DNA of 64,000 nt from JAFGDI01 sp963662515. GTDB taxonomy: Bacteria; Planctomycetota; Phycisphaerae; Sedimentisphaerales; SM23-30. The position numbers and the translations under genes are program-made. Location of the stretch: contig OY759675.1 of the NCBI GenBank assembly GCA_963662515.1, positions 1,674,001 through 1,738,000 on the forward strand. Direction: 5' to 3'. Below are positions 1-8,673 of the stretch, piece by piece (position 1 is the stretch's first letter; each line of letters begins with the position of its first letter). The notes under the pieces are model-generated. The model worked only from the letters and a program-made list of their open reading frames with translations, was not told the origin of the DNA and ran no database searches.

Positions 1-459
1 TGTTCAGCTGATGCCGGGTTGGGTATCGATGAGTTGCGTGGCAAGCTAATGTGCAAGCCGGCAGTATTTGTCGGTCATAGCGGTGTAGGTAAAAGTTCGA
101 TTATAAATGCCTTAGAGCCATCATTAGAGCTGGAAACCAGGACTGTAAGACGGACTACCGGTAAAGGTCGACATACTACTGTAAATAGCAATCTTTATCA
201 TCTGCCTGGTGATATAACCATAATTGACACACCGGGGGTACGCAGTTTTGGCCTATGGCAGATGAAGCCTGAGGAGCTTCGCTGGTATTTTGATGAATTT
301 AATGAGTTTTCGCCCAATTGTCGGTTTTCTAATTGCAGCCATACCCACGAGCCTCAATGTGCCGTAAAGGCAGCTGTAGAGGCTAATCCGGCACTACAAC
401 GACGGTATGAAAGCTACCTGCGAATGCTTGAGACTCTTGACAAAAGCAGTGGTAAATAA
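1..459 (+). CDS. rsgA: Ribosome small subunit-dependent GTPase A, 3' part (5' end outside window)
   Basis: RsgA is a circularly permuted GTPase that checks late 30S subunit assembly in the cytoplasm. The reading frame is open from the first base of the window, so the gene begins upstream; the TTG at 19 is internal, not the start. The visible part opens with CSADAGLGI (the G5 region, which precedes G1 in this permuted family). It then shows the P-loop GHSGVGKSS, the TTGKGRHTT switch I region and DTPGV (G3). Near the end is the diagnostic zinc-binding cluster CRFSNCSHTHEPQC with three Cys and one His. The OB-fold and the G4 motif are missing only because of the window edge. The gene converges on pgi, with a shared hairpin terminator between them. 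Family assignment is secure. Confidence 0.95.
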   Translation, partial: CSADAGLGIDELRGKLMCKPAVFVGHSGVGKSSIINALEPSLELETRTVRRTTGKGRHTTVNSNLYHLPGDITIIDTPGVRSFGLWQMKPEELRWYFDEFNEFSPNCRFSNCSHTHEPQCAVKAAVEANPALQRRYESYLRMLETLDKSSGK

Positions 460-496
460 TATCTTTCGGTTAATTGCTGAGCCAGAAGATAAAATT

Positions 497-530
497 AAAA
501 GGCAGATGTAACTTTGACACCTGCCTTTTT
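497..530. terminator. Bidirectional intrinsic terminator between rsgA and pgi
   Basis: A 13-bp stem with one A-C mismatch (AAAAGGCAGATGT / ACACCTGCCTTTT) closes a 7-nt loop. It is flanked by A-rich sequence on the left and a T-run on the right, so it can terminate both the rightward rsgA transcript and the leftward pgi transcript. Confidence 0.85.
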
Positions 531-587
531 ATTTTATCTTGGCCGGGAACGCCGAGCCCTGGTATGATTAATTAAGCCTGAGTGTGA

Positions 588-2237
588 TTATCTCATAGCC
601 TTGTAAGCATTTATGAGGCCATTAGTTGAGCTGTCATGACTGCTGATGGCTTCAGAGTTGTTGAGCTCTGGTAAAATGCGATTAGCCAGTTGTTTGCCCA
701 GCTCAACACCCCACTGATCGAAACTGAATACATTCCAGATTATACCCTGGACAAAAATCTTATGCTCGTAAGCGGCGATCAGGCTGCCCAGACTGCGAGG
801 TGTGATCTCTTTGACCAGAATGGAATTGGTGGGTATATTGCCCTGGAAAATCTTGAAGGGCAGGAGGGCGGCAATTTCAGCTTCGCTTTTCCCGGCAGCT
901 TTTAGTTCGGCGGTAACTTCAGCAGCGGATTTGCCCTGCATCAGAGCTTCTGTCTGGGCGAAGAAATTGCTGAGAAGTTTGGCGTGATGGTCGCCCAACG
1001 GGTTATGGCTGCGGGCTGGGGCGATAAAGTCGCAGGGTATCAGTTTAGTACCCTGATGGATAAGCTGATAGAAAGCGTGCTGGCCATTAGTGCCAGGTTC
1101 TCCCCAGACAATCGGTCCGGTTTGATAGTCCACCGGGTTGCCGTTGCGATCAACATATTTACCGTTACTCTCCATGTTACCTTGCTGGAAATATGCGGCA
1201 AAACGGTGCAGATACTGGTCATAAGGCAGAATAGCCTCGGTTTGAGCTCCAAAGAAATTATTGTACCACAGACCGATCAGTGCCATAATTACTGGCATAT
1301 TCTGGGCGAAATCTGCTGTCTGGAAATGATTATCCATAGCATGGGCGCCTTCCAGCAGGGCGATGAAATTATCAAAACCTATTGTGCAGGCGATGGGCAG
1401 ACCAATTGCTGACCAGAGAGAGTAGCGGCCGCCTACCCAGTCCCAGAATCCGAACATATTGGCGGTGTCTATGCCAAAATCAGCTACCGCCTTGCCGTTA
1501 GTCGAAACTGCGACAAAATGTTTTCCTACATGCTTTTGTTCGCCCTGGCACTGATTGAGGAACCAGTCACGGGCGGTAAAGGCATTAGTCATGGTTTCCT
1601 GAGTAGTAAATGTTTTTGAGGCTATTATAAATATAGTAGTCTCAGCGTTAACCTTTTTCAGGGTCTCTGCTATGTGTGAGCCATCAACATTAGAGACAAA
1701 AAGCGGGGTTATTCCCTGCCAATAGGGTTTGAGAGCTTCTGTCACCATTACCGGCCCCAGGTCGGAACCGCCGATGCCAATGTTAACGATATGGGTTATT
1801 TTTTTGCCGGTGTAGCCTTTCCAGTCACCATTAAGGACTTTATGGCAAAAATCCTTCATCTGAGCCAGTACAGAATTAACATCGGGCATAACATCTTTTC
1901 CGCTAACCATTACCGGTGTGTTACTGCGGTTACGCAGAGCAGTATGTAATACAGCGCGATTTTCGGTTTGATTTATTGTTTCTCCGTTGAACATGGCCTT
2001 TATAGCATCTTTAACCGCAGTTTCATTGGCTAGTTCCAGAAGTAACCTCAGTGTCTCGCCGGTAATGCGATTTTTGGAATAATCCAGCAGAATATCCTCA
2101 AACTGCATAGAAAAATCAGCAAATCTGTTTTTTTTCTGAGCGAACATATCGCTCATTTTCAGGTCTTTAACTGTAGCGTAATGAGCGGTAAGTTCTTGCC
2201 ATGCCTTAGTTTGGGTAGGGTTAATGTTTTTGAGCAT
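588..2237 (-). CDS. pgi: Glucose-6-phosphate isomerase
   Basis: Interconverts glucose-6-phosphate and fructose-6-phosphate in glycolysis and gluconeogenesis (cytoplasm). The 549-residue product has the usual length of the long bacterial/eukaryotic-type PGI. Both family signatures are visible: DWVGGRYSLWSAIGL in the first sugar-isomerase half and FSFDQWGVELGKQLA near the C-terminus. The phosphate-binding segment IGIGGSDLGP and the active-site stretch GTNGQHAFYQLIHQGT are intact. The start is ATG at 2237 with a weak GAAAGG-type ribosome site. A small lipoprotein gene lies 42 bp upstream on the same strand, so the two may be co-transcribed. With zwf and gnd elsewhere in the window, Pgi links glycogen and hexose use to the pentose phosphate pathway. 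Confidence 0.97.
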   Translation of the reverse strand: MLKNINPTQTKAWQELTAHYATVKDLKMSDMFAQKKNRFADFSMQFEDILLDYSKNRITGETLRLLLELANETAVKDAIKAMFNGETINQTENRAVLHTALRNRSNTPVMVSGKDVMPDVNSVLAQMKDFCHKVLNGDWKGYTGKKITHIVNIGIGGSDLGPVMVTEALKPYWQGITPLFVSNVDGSHIAETLKKVNAETTIFIIASKTFTTQETMTNAFTARDWFLNQCQGEQKHVGKHFVAVSTNGKAVADFGIDTANMFGFWDWVGGRYSLWSAIGLPIACTIGFDNFIALLEGAHAMDNHFQTADFAQNMPVIMALIGLWYNNFFGAQTEAILPYDQYLHRFAAYFQQGNMESNGKYVDRNGNPVDYQTGPIVWGEPGTNGQHAFYQLIHQGTKLIPCDFIAPARSHNPLGDHHAKLLSNFFAQTEALMQGKSAAEVTAELKAAGKSEAEIAALLPFKIFQGNIPTNSILVKEITPRSLGSLIAAYEHKIFVQGIIWNVFSFDQWGVELGKQLANRILPELNNSEAISSHDSSTNGLINAYKAMR

Positions 2238-2279
2238 TATTGAGCCTTTCTTTACTGTCTTTTTTATCTTAACTTGCAG

Positions 2280-2798
2280 TTAGTTATTTTTTATTGTAAT
2301 AGTGTTTGTTAGTCGATAGTTTTGGTCGTAGAACCATGTGACCTGGGCTATAAGTTCATCTGGCAAGTTCTGGTGATCTATGTTTAGCTTGTAGCAACTG
2401 GTTATTCTGTCCCAGTACTGGTGATTATTGACAGAGTTGCGGAGGTCAAATTCCATAAAGTTATTATTATCAATAGTTAATCTTTCACCGGTTTTATCTT
2501 GATTGAGCCCTAGTCGTTCGTAGATTTCTATCCGAAATATGCCGGGGAGCTTCATGCTGTCGCCGAATTGGTCAGTAACCTGAATGTAAATTTCGATGCC
2601 GGTGTTTTTACCTTGTGCATCGGTTTTTAGATGGCAAAAAGCGGGCCTGAACAGTAATTCAGCAGGAATGAAACAATTGCAGCTGTCTTTTTTGACACCT
2701 CGTGAACTGGTGCATCCACTGATGAATATCGCTACTAGCAGGCATGCAATTGTGCGAATAACTTTATTGATAACTATTATGCTTGCTATTTTATCCAT
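2280..2798 (-). CDS. Small predicted lipoprotein, function unknown
   Basis: No family recognised. The 172-residue product begins with a basic segment and a hydrophobic stretch that ends in a lipobox-like ISGC at about residues 26-29, so it is probably a lipid-anchored protein of the cell envelope. The mature part is beta-rich and polar. A short run with Cys (DSCNCF) follows shortly after the lipobox. It contains an IEIYIQVTDQFGDSMKLPG segment reminiscent of planctomycete envelope proteins with a single beta-sandwich, but this is only an impression. It lies 42 bp upstream of pgi on the same strand with no terminator visible between them. Homologues are probably limited to close relatives. Confidence 0.6.
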   Translation of the reverse strand: MDKIASIIVINKVIRTIACLLVAIFISGCTSSRGVKKDSCNCFIPAELLFRPAFCHLKTDAQGKNTGIEIYIQVTDQFGDSMKLPGIFRIEIYERLGLNQDKTGERLTIDNNNFMEFDLRNSVNNHQYWDRITSCYKLNIDHQNLPDELIAQVTWFYDQNYRLTNTITIKNN

Positions 2799-3537
2799 TT
2801 TTATGTTTTTCCAGTTATTGTTACCTGGATAGATCCTTTATCTATGTGTCAAAACCGGCGTATTTTATCTCTTTTATCTGCATATATCAATACATTTGCT
2901 GATTTTAAGAAGAATTAAAGAATTTTTTTTCTTTTAGAAGCCGATAGGTAATACCGGAGATGATTTGAATTGATTCGTGTTCAGTTATAATGTAATGTTA
3001 AATTTTATAGTGAGTTATATCTGATTTACGCATTGCTGGTATTTCAGGAATAATCGTTGTATTCACTACATTCGGTTCAAATATGATGTTTTTTGTGAAA
3101 AAAGTCTATTTGTGTTACGAAAATATAATTGAATTACTTATGAAATAATTATAGAATAAAAATGTAGTCAATCAGACTGCGTTTAAGATTTGATCTAAAA
3201 TTATTGGTATTGTTTAGAATTGTGAGAAAAGAAGTAATTAATTGGTTTTAGGCCGCAATCGTTTCAAGAACGATTTGTTTTAGGAGTTTTGGAGATTAGA
3301 GTTGCTGTTCGCTTTTGAGTTTTTCCGTTCCGAATTGACGGGAATAGCTTGAATAGGATGCGAGTTATGTTTCTGCCAGTCGCTTCATTATAGCTGTGTT
3401 CACGGCTGCGCGCTGTAGGAATTTATAGTTTCTCTAGTCGGTATTAATTAATTCGATTTGTGTTTGTGCTGGTACAAAGTGTAATCTGTAATACACTTGC
3501 CGGCACTGTGAGTATTCTATAAATAGGAGATTTGGAA
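2799..3537. other. Long AT-rich intergenic region upstream of LamG protein A
   Basis: About 740 bp without a supportable gene. It separates the divergent lipoprotein gene and LamG gene A. An inverted repeat AATCGTT-5 nt-AACGATT lies at 3257-3275, and a larger stem-loop at 3466-3506 is listed separately. No known RNA family was recognised. The length suggests a long 5' leader or complex promoter for the secreted protein. Confidence 0.5.
3466..3506 (+). promoter_or_regulatory. Stem-loop just upstream of the LamG A ribosome site
   Basis: Outer arms GTGCTGG/CCGGCAC (7 bp, one G-U) and inner arms AAGTGTA/TACACTT (7 bp) are separated by a small internal loop, with an 8-nt apical loop. The structure ends 18 nt before the AGGAGA ribosome site at 3525-3530. 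It could be a 5'-UTR stability element or a protein operator; it lacks a T-run and so is not a terminator. Confidence 0.45.
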
Positions 3538-5730
3538 ATGAAGAAATTGTTGTTATTGCTGGCTATTGCTGGAATGGGTACCATGGCGAATGCTGATCTT
3601 GTGCATCGCTATGAATTCAATGGCAATGCCAATGATAGTGTTGGTTCCGCTCATGGTACACTGAGTACCAGAGCTGATGCCGGCACTATTGCTGATGGTA
3701 AGCTAACTACCACCGGCGTATCGTATGGTGAGAATGTTTCAGGTGGTGTATCGCTTCCAGCTTCTGCTGTGGCTGGCCTGAATGGTCCTTTTTCTATTGA
3801 GACCTGGTTTTTTGCTGTAGCTCCTCAAGGTGCCTGGCACACGATTTTCAGTTTTGACAATGGTACGCAGGATAACTTTATTATTGGCTGTCCGGCTCGT
3901 GGCGATGGTAGTTGGAATGCAAGTGCACATTGCAAACAGGCTGGTGTCGTTGACCATATTCTGCGTAACGGAGCAATGGATGTATGGCCAGACAATCCTG
4001 ACCAGGGTCCCCGGCAGATGGTTGTAACCTATGATGGTACCACTTTGCGTATGTATGCAAATGGTGTACTGGCAAATGTTGATAACAATGTAGCAGCCGC
4101 TAATTTCAATCTCGAAGCAATAGCTACTCAGTTGGATATTAACTCTGGTGCTCCTTACGGTGATCCGTCTTTGATCGGCTCTACTCATGATTTTAGAATT
4201 TATGACCATGCTTTAACTGCAGATGAAGTTGCTGCTATTCACGCAGCTGGTGCAGACGCAAGTAATAATCATTTATTCCCAGCCAGTGCTCCAACACCTG
4301 CTAAAAATGCTTCTATGGTTGGAACTGTTTCTGGCTCAACTGTTGATGTTGAGCTGAGTTGGCAGACAGCCAGGAATCCGGTTGATCTGGCTAATCCTAA
4401 CCCGGCAGCTAAGGTTCATTACCTCTATATGAATTCTGCTTCTGATGCTAATGTTGTTTTGGTTGATACTATAACAGTTACTGGTGCTACAGGCAGCAAG
4501 AGTCTTACTGGTTTAAGTCTGGATACTAATTATAAATGGCGTGTTGATCAGGGTATGCTGCAGGGCAATGGTACAATATCTGGTCCGACAGATCCAAATA
4601 CTGTTAGAGGTATGGAATGGAACTTCAACACAATGCCTTCGACACCAATAATTGAAGCAGGTCCAGTAGGTGGACTGGTTAGTGTTGGTTCTTCTTATAA
4701 GTTGACAGTATCTGTATCAAGTATTACAGATGTTGATTATGCATGGTACTACTCTCAGGATAATATTATTGGTGATGATGTTGCAGTTGGTACTAACAGT
4801 AAAGAGTATGTGATAGATGTTGCAACTGCTGAACAGCAGGGTTATTACTACTGTAATGTTAATAATGCCAGCCAGATAATTGTGACCTCACCTTTTGCTC
4901 TGGTAGAAGTTACCCAGATGGTAGCTCATTACAGCTTTGATGTTGTTGATTCAGAGCAGCCCTCAGCAGTAATTGATTCTTCTATCCAGGGTAATGATGG
5001 TATTGCCAGATTCTATAATGGTACAGAAGAAGTTGACTCTACCGTTACTTATGGAACAGGCTTTGATGGTAATGGTCTGTTGCTTGGTTCAGGTGAAATG
5101 AAACATGTTCAGATACCTTGTTCAGTTCGCAATAGTTATACTATTTCGGTCTGGGTGAATACCTCTATGACCGCTGGTGGCGGAGACTGGTGGAATGGTG
5201 CCGGTATTGTTGATGGTGAGATGGACGGCTGGGTTCCGGACTATGGTACAGTTCTCAGTGGCAGCAAGTTTGCCCAGGGTTCTGGCCCAAGCGGAACAAC
5301 TATCCATTCAGAAAAAGATATAAATGATGGCGAGTGGCATTATGTGGTTGCCACCCGTGATATCAACGAAGGTGAGATCAAGATCTATGTTGATGGTCAT
5401 CGTGAAGCTATGAAAGTTGCTGACAAGGGTTCCAGTTATACTACTACAGATATTCTCAATATCGGTAAGGTAAGAGCTGGTAATAATGCTGGTAAGTACT
5501 TCGTTGGTACAATTGATGAAGTTAAGATCTTCAACTATGTCAAGGATGAACTGACAATCGCTCAGGAATTTGTAAGTATGGTTCCCGGCGATCATAAGAT
5601 CTGTATTGAGACACTGAGACCTAGTGGTACTTATGATCTCAATGGCGACTGTGTAGTAGATGTGACAGACTTTGCTATGCTGGCTGCTGAGTGGCTGGAC
5701 TGCGGTCTGTATCCGGCTTGTGTACAGTAA
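3538..5730 (+). CDS. Secreted LamG/Ig/LamG protein with C-terminal dockerin-like tail (paralogue A)
   Basis: Predicted extracellular or surface protein, probably carbohydrate-binding; no catalytic domain is seen. ATG 3538 is chosen because AGGAGA ends 7 nt before it; an in-frame TTG two codons upstream has no advantage. Layout of the 730-residue product: signal peptide 1-19 (ending MANA); LamG/concanavalin-like domain about 20-240; Fn3-like strand-rich region about 250-370; Ig-like domain about 373-460 with EQQGYYYC; second LamG domain about 462-685 with GEWHYVVATRD and KIYVDGHRE; tail with DLNGDCVVDVTDFAMLAAEW. The tail resembles half a dockerin repeat and is typical of Phycisphaerae exported proteins; its role (sorting or attachment) is inferred. 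From the Ig domain onward it is closely similar to the protein at 26642-28993, while the N-terminal LamG is not. Confidence 0.8.
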   Translation: MKKLLLLLAIAGMGTMANADLVHRYEFNGNANDSVGSAHGTLSTRADAGTIADGKLTTTGVSYGENVSGGVSLPASAVAGLNGPFSIETWFFAVAPQGAWHTIFSFDNGTQDNFIIGCPARGDGSWNASAHCKQAGVVDHILRNGAMDVWPDNPDQGPRQMVVTYDGTTLRMYANGVLANVDNNVAAANFNLEAIATQLDINSGAPYGDPSLIGSTHDFRIYDHALTADEVAAIHAAGADASNNHLFPASAPTPAKNASMVGTVSGSTVDVELSWQTARNPVDLANPNPAAKVHYLYMNSASDANVVLVDTITVTGATGSKSLTGLSLDTNYKWRVDQGMLQGNGTISGPTDPNTVRGMEWNFNTMPSTPIIEAGPVGGLVSVGSSYKLTVSVSSITDVDYAWYYSQDNIIGDDVAVGTNSKEYVIDVATAEQQGYYYCNVNNASQIIVTSPFALVEVTQMVAHYSFDVVDSEQPSAVIDSSIQGNDGIARFYNGTEEVDSTVTYGTGFDGNGLLLGSGEMKHVQIPCSVRNSYTISVWVNTSMTAGGGDWWNGAGIVDGEMDGWVPDYGTVLSGSKFAQGSGPSGTTIHSEKDINDGEWHYVVATRDINEGEIKIYVDGHREAMKVADKGSSYTTTDILNIGKVRAGNNAGKYFVGTIDEVKIFNYVKDELTIAQEFVSMVPGDHKICIETLRPSGTYDLNGDCVVDVTDFAMLAAEWLDCGLYPACVQ

Positions 5731-5769
5731 GTCATTATTCTCTGACTTAGTATTCGCATAGTTTTATTT

Positions 5770-5812
5770 GCTGGCGGTGAATATTATATATCCACCGCCA
5801 GCTGTATTTTAA
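5770..5812 (+). terminator. Intrinsic terminator of LamG gene A
   Basis: Perfect 10-bp stem GCTGGCGGTG/CACCGCCAGC with a 13-nt loop, followed by TGTATTTTAAAA. The downstream TGTATTTTAAA string recurs after the hairpin of paralogue B. Confidence 0.8.
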
Positions 5813-5883
5813 AACAGTTAGTAGTTGTGAGTCAGATATTGTGGTTCAAAAAAAGTATAAAAGTCAGGCTTCAGGGCTGGTAT

Positions 5884-7065
5884 TCAGTCGATACTGCCGC
5901 AACATTTGCTGAGCAAAGCCGTTAGATCATCTGTTTTTACAAGTTTAAGACTGGCAGTGATAATGTCATGTTGGCGTGCGGTGAATATTGCTGGTGCGGT
6001 AAAGTCGAAATCGTCCTTGATACCCAGTTTATTCCTCACAGCCTGCTTGATTTTTTCCAGACCATATTCATTTACTGATGACACTTTTAATTCCGAATCA
6101 GTACTGCTGCTGCAAACTTTTTCATTAAGCTGGTCATACTTGCTTATGACTGTTAATACTTCCAGGTCCCGGGGCAGATTAGCTGTCTGTTGGGCCTGAA
6201 TTGTTCTGAAATTATCTATTTCATTAGCCGGTATAAGCAAAATCGCCAGATCGATCTGAGCAAGCAGTTCCTGAAGTTTATGGAGGCTCATAATCTCAAG
6301 TTCATCATTACTTTCTCGCCAGCCGGCGGTGTCGATAAGTTCAACTGGTACACCGGCCATATCAGTGAGCAGTGAGGTCCAATCTCTGGTCGTACCTGCC
6401 AGATCGGATACCAGGGATTGCTTTCGTCCGGTAAGTATATTAGCCAGTGAGCTTTTCCCGGCATTGGGCGGGCCGATAAGGGCAACCCGGGCAGGATATA
6501 TCAGTCGCCGGGCAACAGTAAATGATCTCAGCAGTTCATTCGCCTCATACTGATAGTCAGTAAGCGAAAAAGCAGGGCTTTTCATGGTTTGTATCTGCTT
6601 ATGGCACCATTGATACAAGCCGCCAGGAAACTGACAGGCCAGCATTGAAACTGTCAGAGGGGTGCGGGCTTTGGCCAGATAATAGTTCTGCTCAGAGCTG
6701 ATACTATCGAGGTGCTTTTGCAGATCTGGGTCGATTATTGCAATGCTTTTAGACTGGAGTAAGAGCATTATCCGCTGGATAATACGCGGGCCGCCATGGC
6801 AATGTATCTCCGCTGAGTTTGTTTGCGGGTCAATTAGCAGCATTACCTGGTCAATTGTTTCTTCCTGTTCCACAATATGGCCAAGATAGCAATGGCCTGC
6901 CTTCATATCAGCAGGCAGAGTTTTTTTATTAGCAGCGTTAAATATTTCCGGCAGAATTTGCCAGATACCTTCTCCGGCAATTTGAATAACGGCTATTCCG
7001 CCAAAACCTGGCGGTGTAAGCAGTGCTGCGGTAGTTATGCTCTTATTGCTTGATATTGGCATCAT
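5884..7065 (-). CDS. Divergent MnmE/TrmE-like tRNA-modification GTPase
   Basis: MnmE with MnmG installs carboxymethylaminomethyl groups on U34 of tRNAs. The 393-residue product is short for the family (about 450). The N-terminal formyl-THF-like domain keeps LLTPPGFGGIAVIQIAG and EIHCHGG (residues 86-92). The G domain has GPPNAGKSS (198-206), AGTTRD (223-228), DTAGW (245-249) and SKYD (308-311). However, the usual PGEFTxRAFLNGK and DLxQAEA helical motif is replaced by EQNYYLAKARTPLTVSMLA. The C-terminal CIGK motif, whose Cys is essential in classical MnmE, is replaced by SKCCGSID. It overlaps coaX by an ATGA, implying translational coupling. It may be a degenerate true MnmE or a paralogue with a new role; the fold assignment is firm, the function is not. 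Confidence 0.75.
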   Translation of the reverse strand: MMPISSNKSITTAALLTPPGFGGIAVIQIAGEGIWQILPEIFNAANKKTLPADMKAGHCYLGHIVEQEETIDQVMLLIDPQTNSAEIHCHGGPRIIQRIMLLLQSKSIAIIDPDLQKHLDSISSEQNYYLAKARTPLTVSMLACQFPGGLYQWCHKQIQTMKSPAFSLTDYQYEANELLRSFTVARRLIYPARVALIGPPNAGKSSLANILTGRKQSLVSDLAGTTRDWTSLLTDMAGVPVELIDTAGWRESNDELEIMSLHKLQELLAQIDLAILLIPANEIDNFRTIQAQQTANLPRDLEVLTVISKYDQLNEKVCSSSTDSELKVSSVNEYGLEKIKQAVRNKLGIKDDFDFTAPAIFTARQHDIITASLKLVKTDDLTALLSKCCGSID

Positions 7066-7910
7066 TCATCTGAAGCAGTGTCCAGCTCATCTTCGAGTTC
7101 TTTGTATTGCAGCATTTCATCTGGTGTGTCTTGCAGTTCATACCACTGATTAAACGCCAGGTAAAGGCCGTTAATGCACAGGTTGGGCACGACATTTTCT
7201 ATAAGGTCAGAGCTAGCAGCAAGCATTTTAGCATAGCCGCCTGTAGCAATAACCTGAGGCCAGTAGCCCAGTTCAGTGGCGTAGCGTTCTACCAGTTCCC
7301 GCAAAGCCCCAAGGGTTGCAAAATATATACCGTTATTGATTGCCGTTTCGGTATTAGTGCCGTAGGAAGCATTCGCTTCTGGTTGGCTGGGACAGACATA
7401 GGGCAGGGCAGAGGTGTGTTCATTAAGAGAGCGGGCCGCCAGGTCCAGGCCTGGTATTATAACGCCGCCCATGAATATGCCAGAGTCATTTACCAGGTCA
7501 ATGGTCGTCGCCGTACCAAAATCAGCAACAACAACAGCCCGGCCAACAACCTGGAAGGCAGCCAGTGCGGTAAGTAAGCGATCAGGCCCCAATTTGTCAG
7601 GATTTTCCACGCCGACATTCATCTCAACAGGGAAATCGCGGCCGGCCAGCATGAGCCTTTGGTCAAATACCTTACTGACGATTTTTTCAACCAATGCCAG
7701 ATTTTCATTGCTGACAGAGCTGGTTGGCAGCGGCACAGTACGGGCATCGAACTGCTGCGGTCCGCAAATCTCGCGGTATTTAACTAATATGCCGGGCAAA
7801 TCTGTCTCTAGTGAGTCGATAGCAATGCTTACCGATTCTTTCAGCTCATTTTCATCATAAACGGCTACTTTTACAGAACTATTGCCAATGTCAAATGCGA
7901 TCAGGTCCAT
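7062..7910 (-). CDS. coaX: Type III pantothenate kinase
   Basis: Phosphorylates pantothenate with ATP, the first step of coenzyme A synthesis, in the cytoplasm. The 282-residue product belongs to the ASKHA (acetate kinase/Hsp70/actin) fold. Visible motifs are the N-terminal phosphate loop FDIGNSSVKVAVYD, LGPDRL with DRLLTALAA, the metal-binding DFGTATTIDLV, GGVIIPGL and the adenosine-site IATGGYAKML. It is slightly longer than usual (about 255-260) because of an acidic C-terminal tail. The stop overlaps the ATG of the MnmE-like gene by 4 bp, and a GroES-like gene ends 9 bp upstream. The three form one compact leftward operon. Confidence 0.92.
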   Translation of the reverse strand: MDLIAFDIGNSSVKVAVYDENELKESVSIAIDSLETDLPGILVKYREICGPQQFDARTVPLPTSSVSNENLALVEKIVSKVFDQRLMLAGRDFPVEMNVGVENPDKLGPDRLLTALAAFQVVGRAVVVADFGTATTIDLVNDSGIFMGGVIIPGLDLAARSLNEHTSALPYVCPSQPEANASYGTNTETAINNGIYFATLGALRELVERYATELGYWPQVIATGGYAKMLAASSDLIENVVPNLCINGLYLAFNQWYELQDTPDEMLQYKELEDELDTASDE

Positions 7911-7919
7911 ATTTTCTTC

Positions 7920-8234
7920 CTATTTGTCTGTTCTTCTGAATACTGCCACAACATTTTCCAGTTCGATGACGAATAACTTATTATTGCCCTCAAAATCGAC
8001 AGGTATGGCTCCTTTGGGATTGAATAGTATTTTATCGTATTTTTTCAGTGGTACCAGCGGATCAGATTCGATCTCTGCCGATACCGCCACTATCCGCCCG
8101 GTTATGGTTGGTATCTCTATGTTATCAGGCAGTCTTATGCCGCCTTTGGTCTCTTTTTTATCTTCATCTTTGCGAATAAGCACTCGCCGGCCTATCGGCT
8201 CAACGATCTCAAATATATCAGCTTTATTTTCCAT
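7920..8234 (-). CDS. GroES-like co-chaperonin (Cpn10 fold), no adjacent groEL
   Basis: Ten-kDa co-chaperonins cap GroEL rings and help protein folding. The 104-residue product matches the Cpn10 plan: GRRVLIRKDE at the first strand, a GroEL-contacting mobile loop KETKGGIRLPDNIEIPT, then GRIVAVS, and a final strand VIELENVVAVF. The middle is divergent: the usual KYxGTE is replaced by NPKGAIPVDFEG. No groEL is nearby in this window. It is the promoter-proximal gene of the coaX and MnmE-like operon. It could be an accessory GroES paralogue or a Cpn10-fold protein with another role. Confidence 0.78.
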   Translation of the reverse strand: MENKADIFEIVEPIGRRVLIRKDEDKKETKGGIRLPDNIEIPTITGRIVAVSAEIESDPLVPLKKYDKILFNPKGAIPVDFEGNNKLFVIELENVVAVFRRTDK

Positions 8235-8370
8235 ATATTCAATCTTTAATTTATGCTGTTCTGAAATACTATCTCTCTTCCGAATGGGTTAATCTAACAG
8301 AAATCGCACGCTATTTAAAGAGAAAAGGAACTCGTGTCTTTTGCAGGAATATGACTGAAAACTGCCGTAA

Positions 8371-8409
8371 AATAAAAAGGTCTTGTAAGTATTTATTTTA
8401 CAAGACCTT
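8371..8409 (-). terminator. Intrinsic terminator downstream of tRNA-Gly
   Basis: Perfect 12-bp stem AAGGTCTTGTAA/TTACAAGACCTT, 9-nt loop. Read on the minus strand it follows the tRNA 3' end by 4 nt and is followed by TTTATTT, fitting termination of the tRNA transcript. Confidence 0.88.
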
Positions 8410-8413
8410 GCAT

Positions 8414-8485
<72 letters not shown>

Positions 8486-8673
8486 ATCGTCAAAAAGAGC
8501 TAACTTATTGACTGGCATAGATTTTAGTGACTAAAGCCTCTTTTGTCTATACCGGATTTTGAGTTTTTTTAGTTATTGGTGCGGCAGGACCGAAATGTTT
8601 ATATGTGATGTGTGACGGTTATAATAGGTATAAGTCATTACTTGTTATCTTGTTACGCTATTTTCAGAGCTTG

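Noticed and set aside
984..1412. Open frame of 142 codons on the plus strand
   Set aside because: Lies fully antisense within pgi, whose family motifs are complete on the other strand; no ribosome site or family match.
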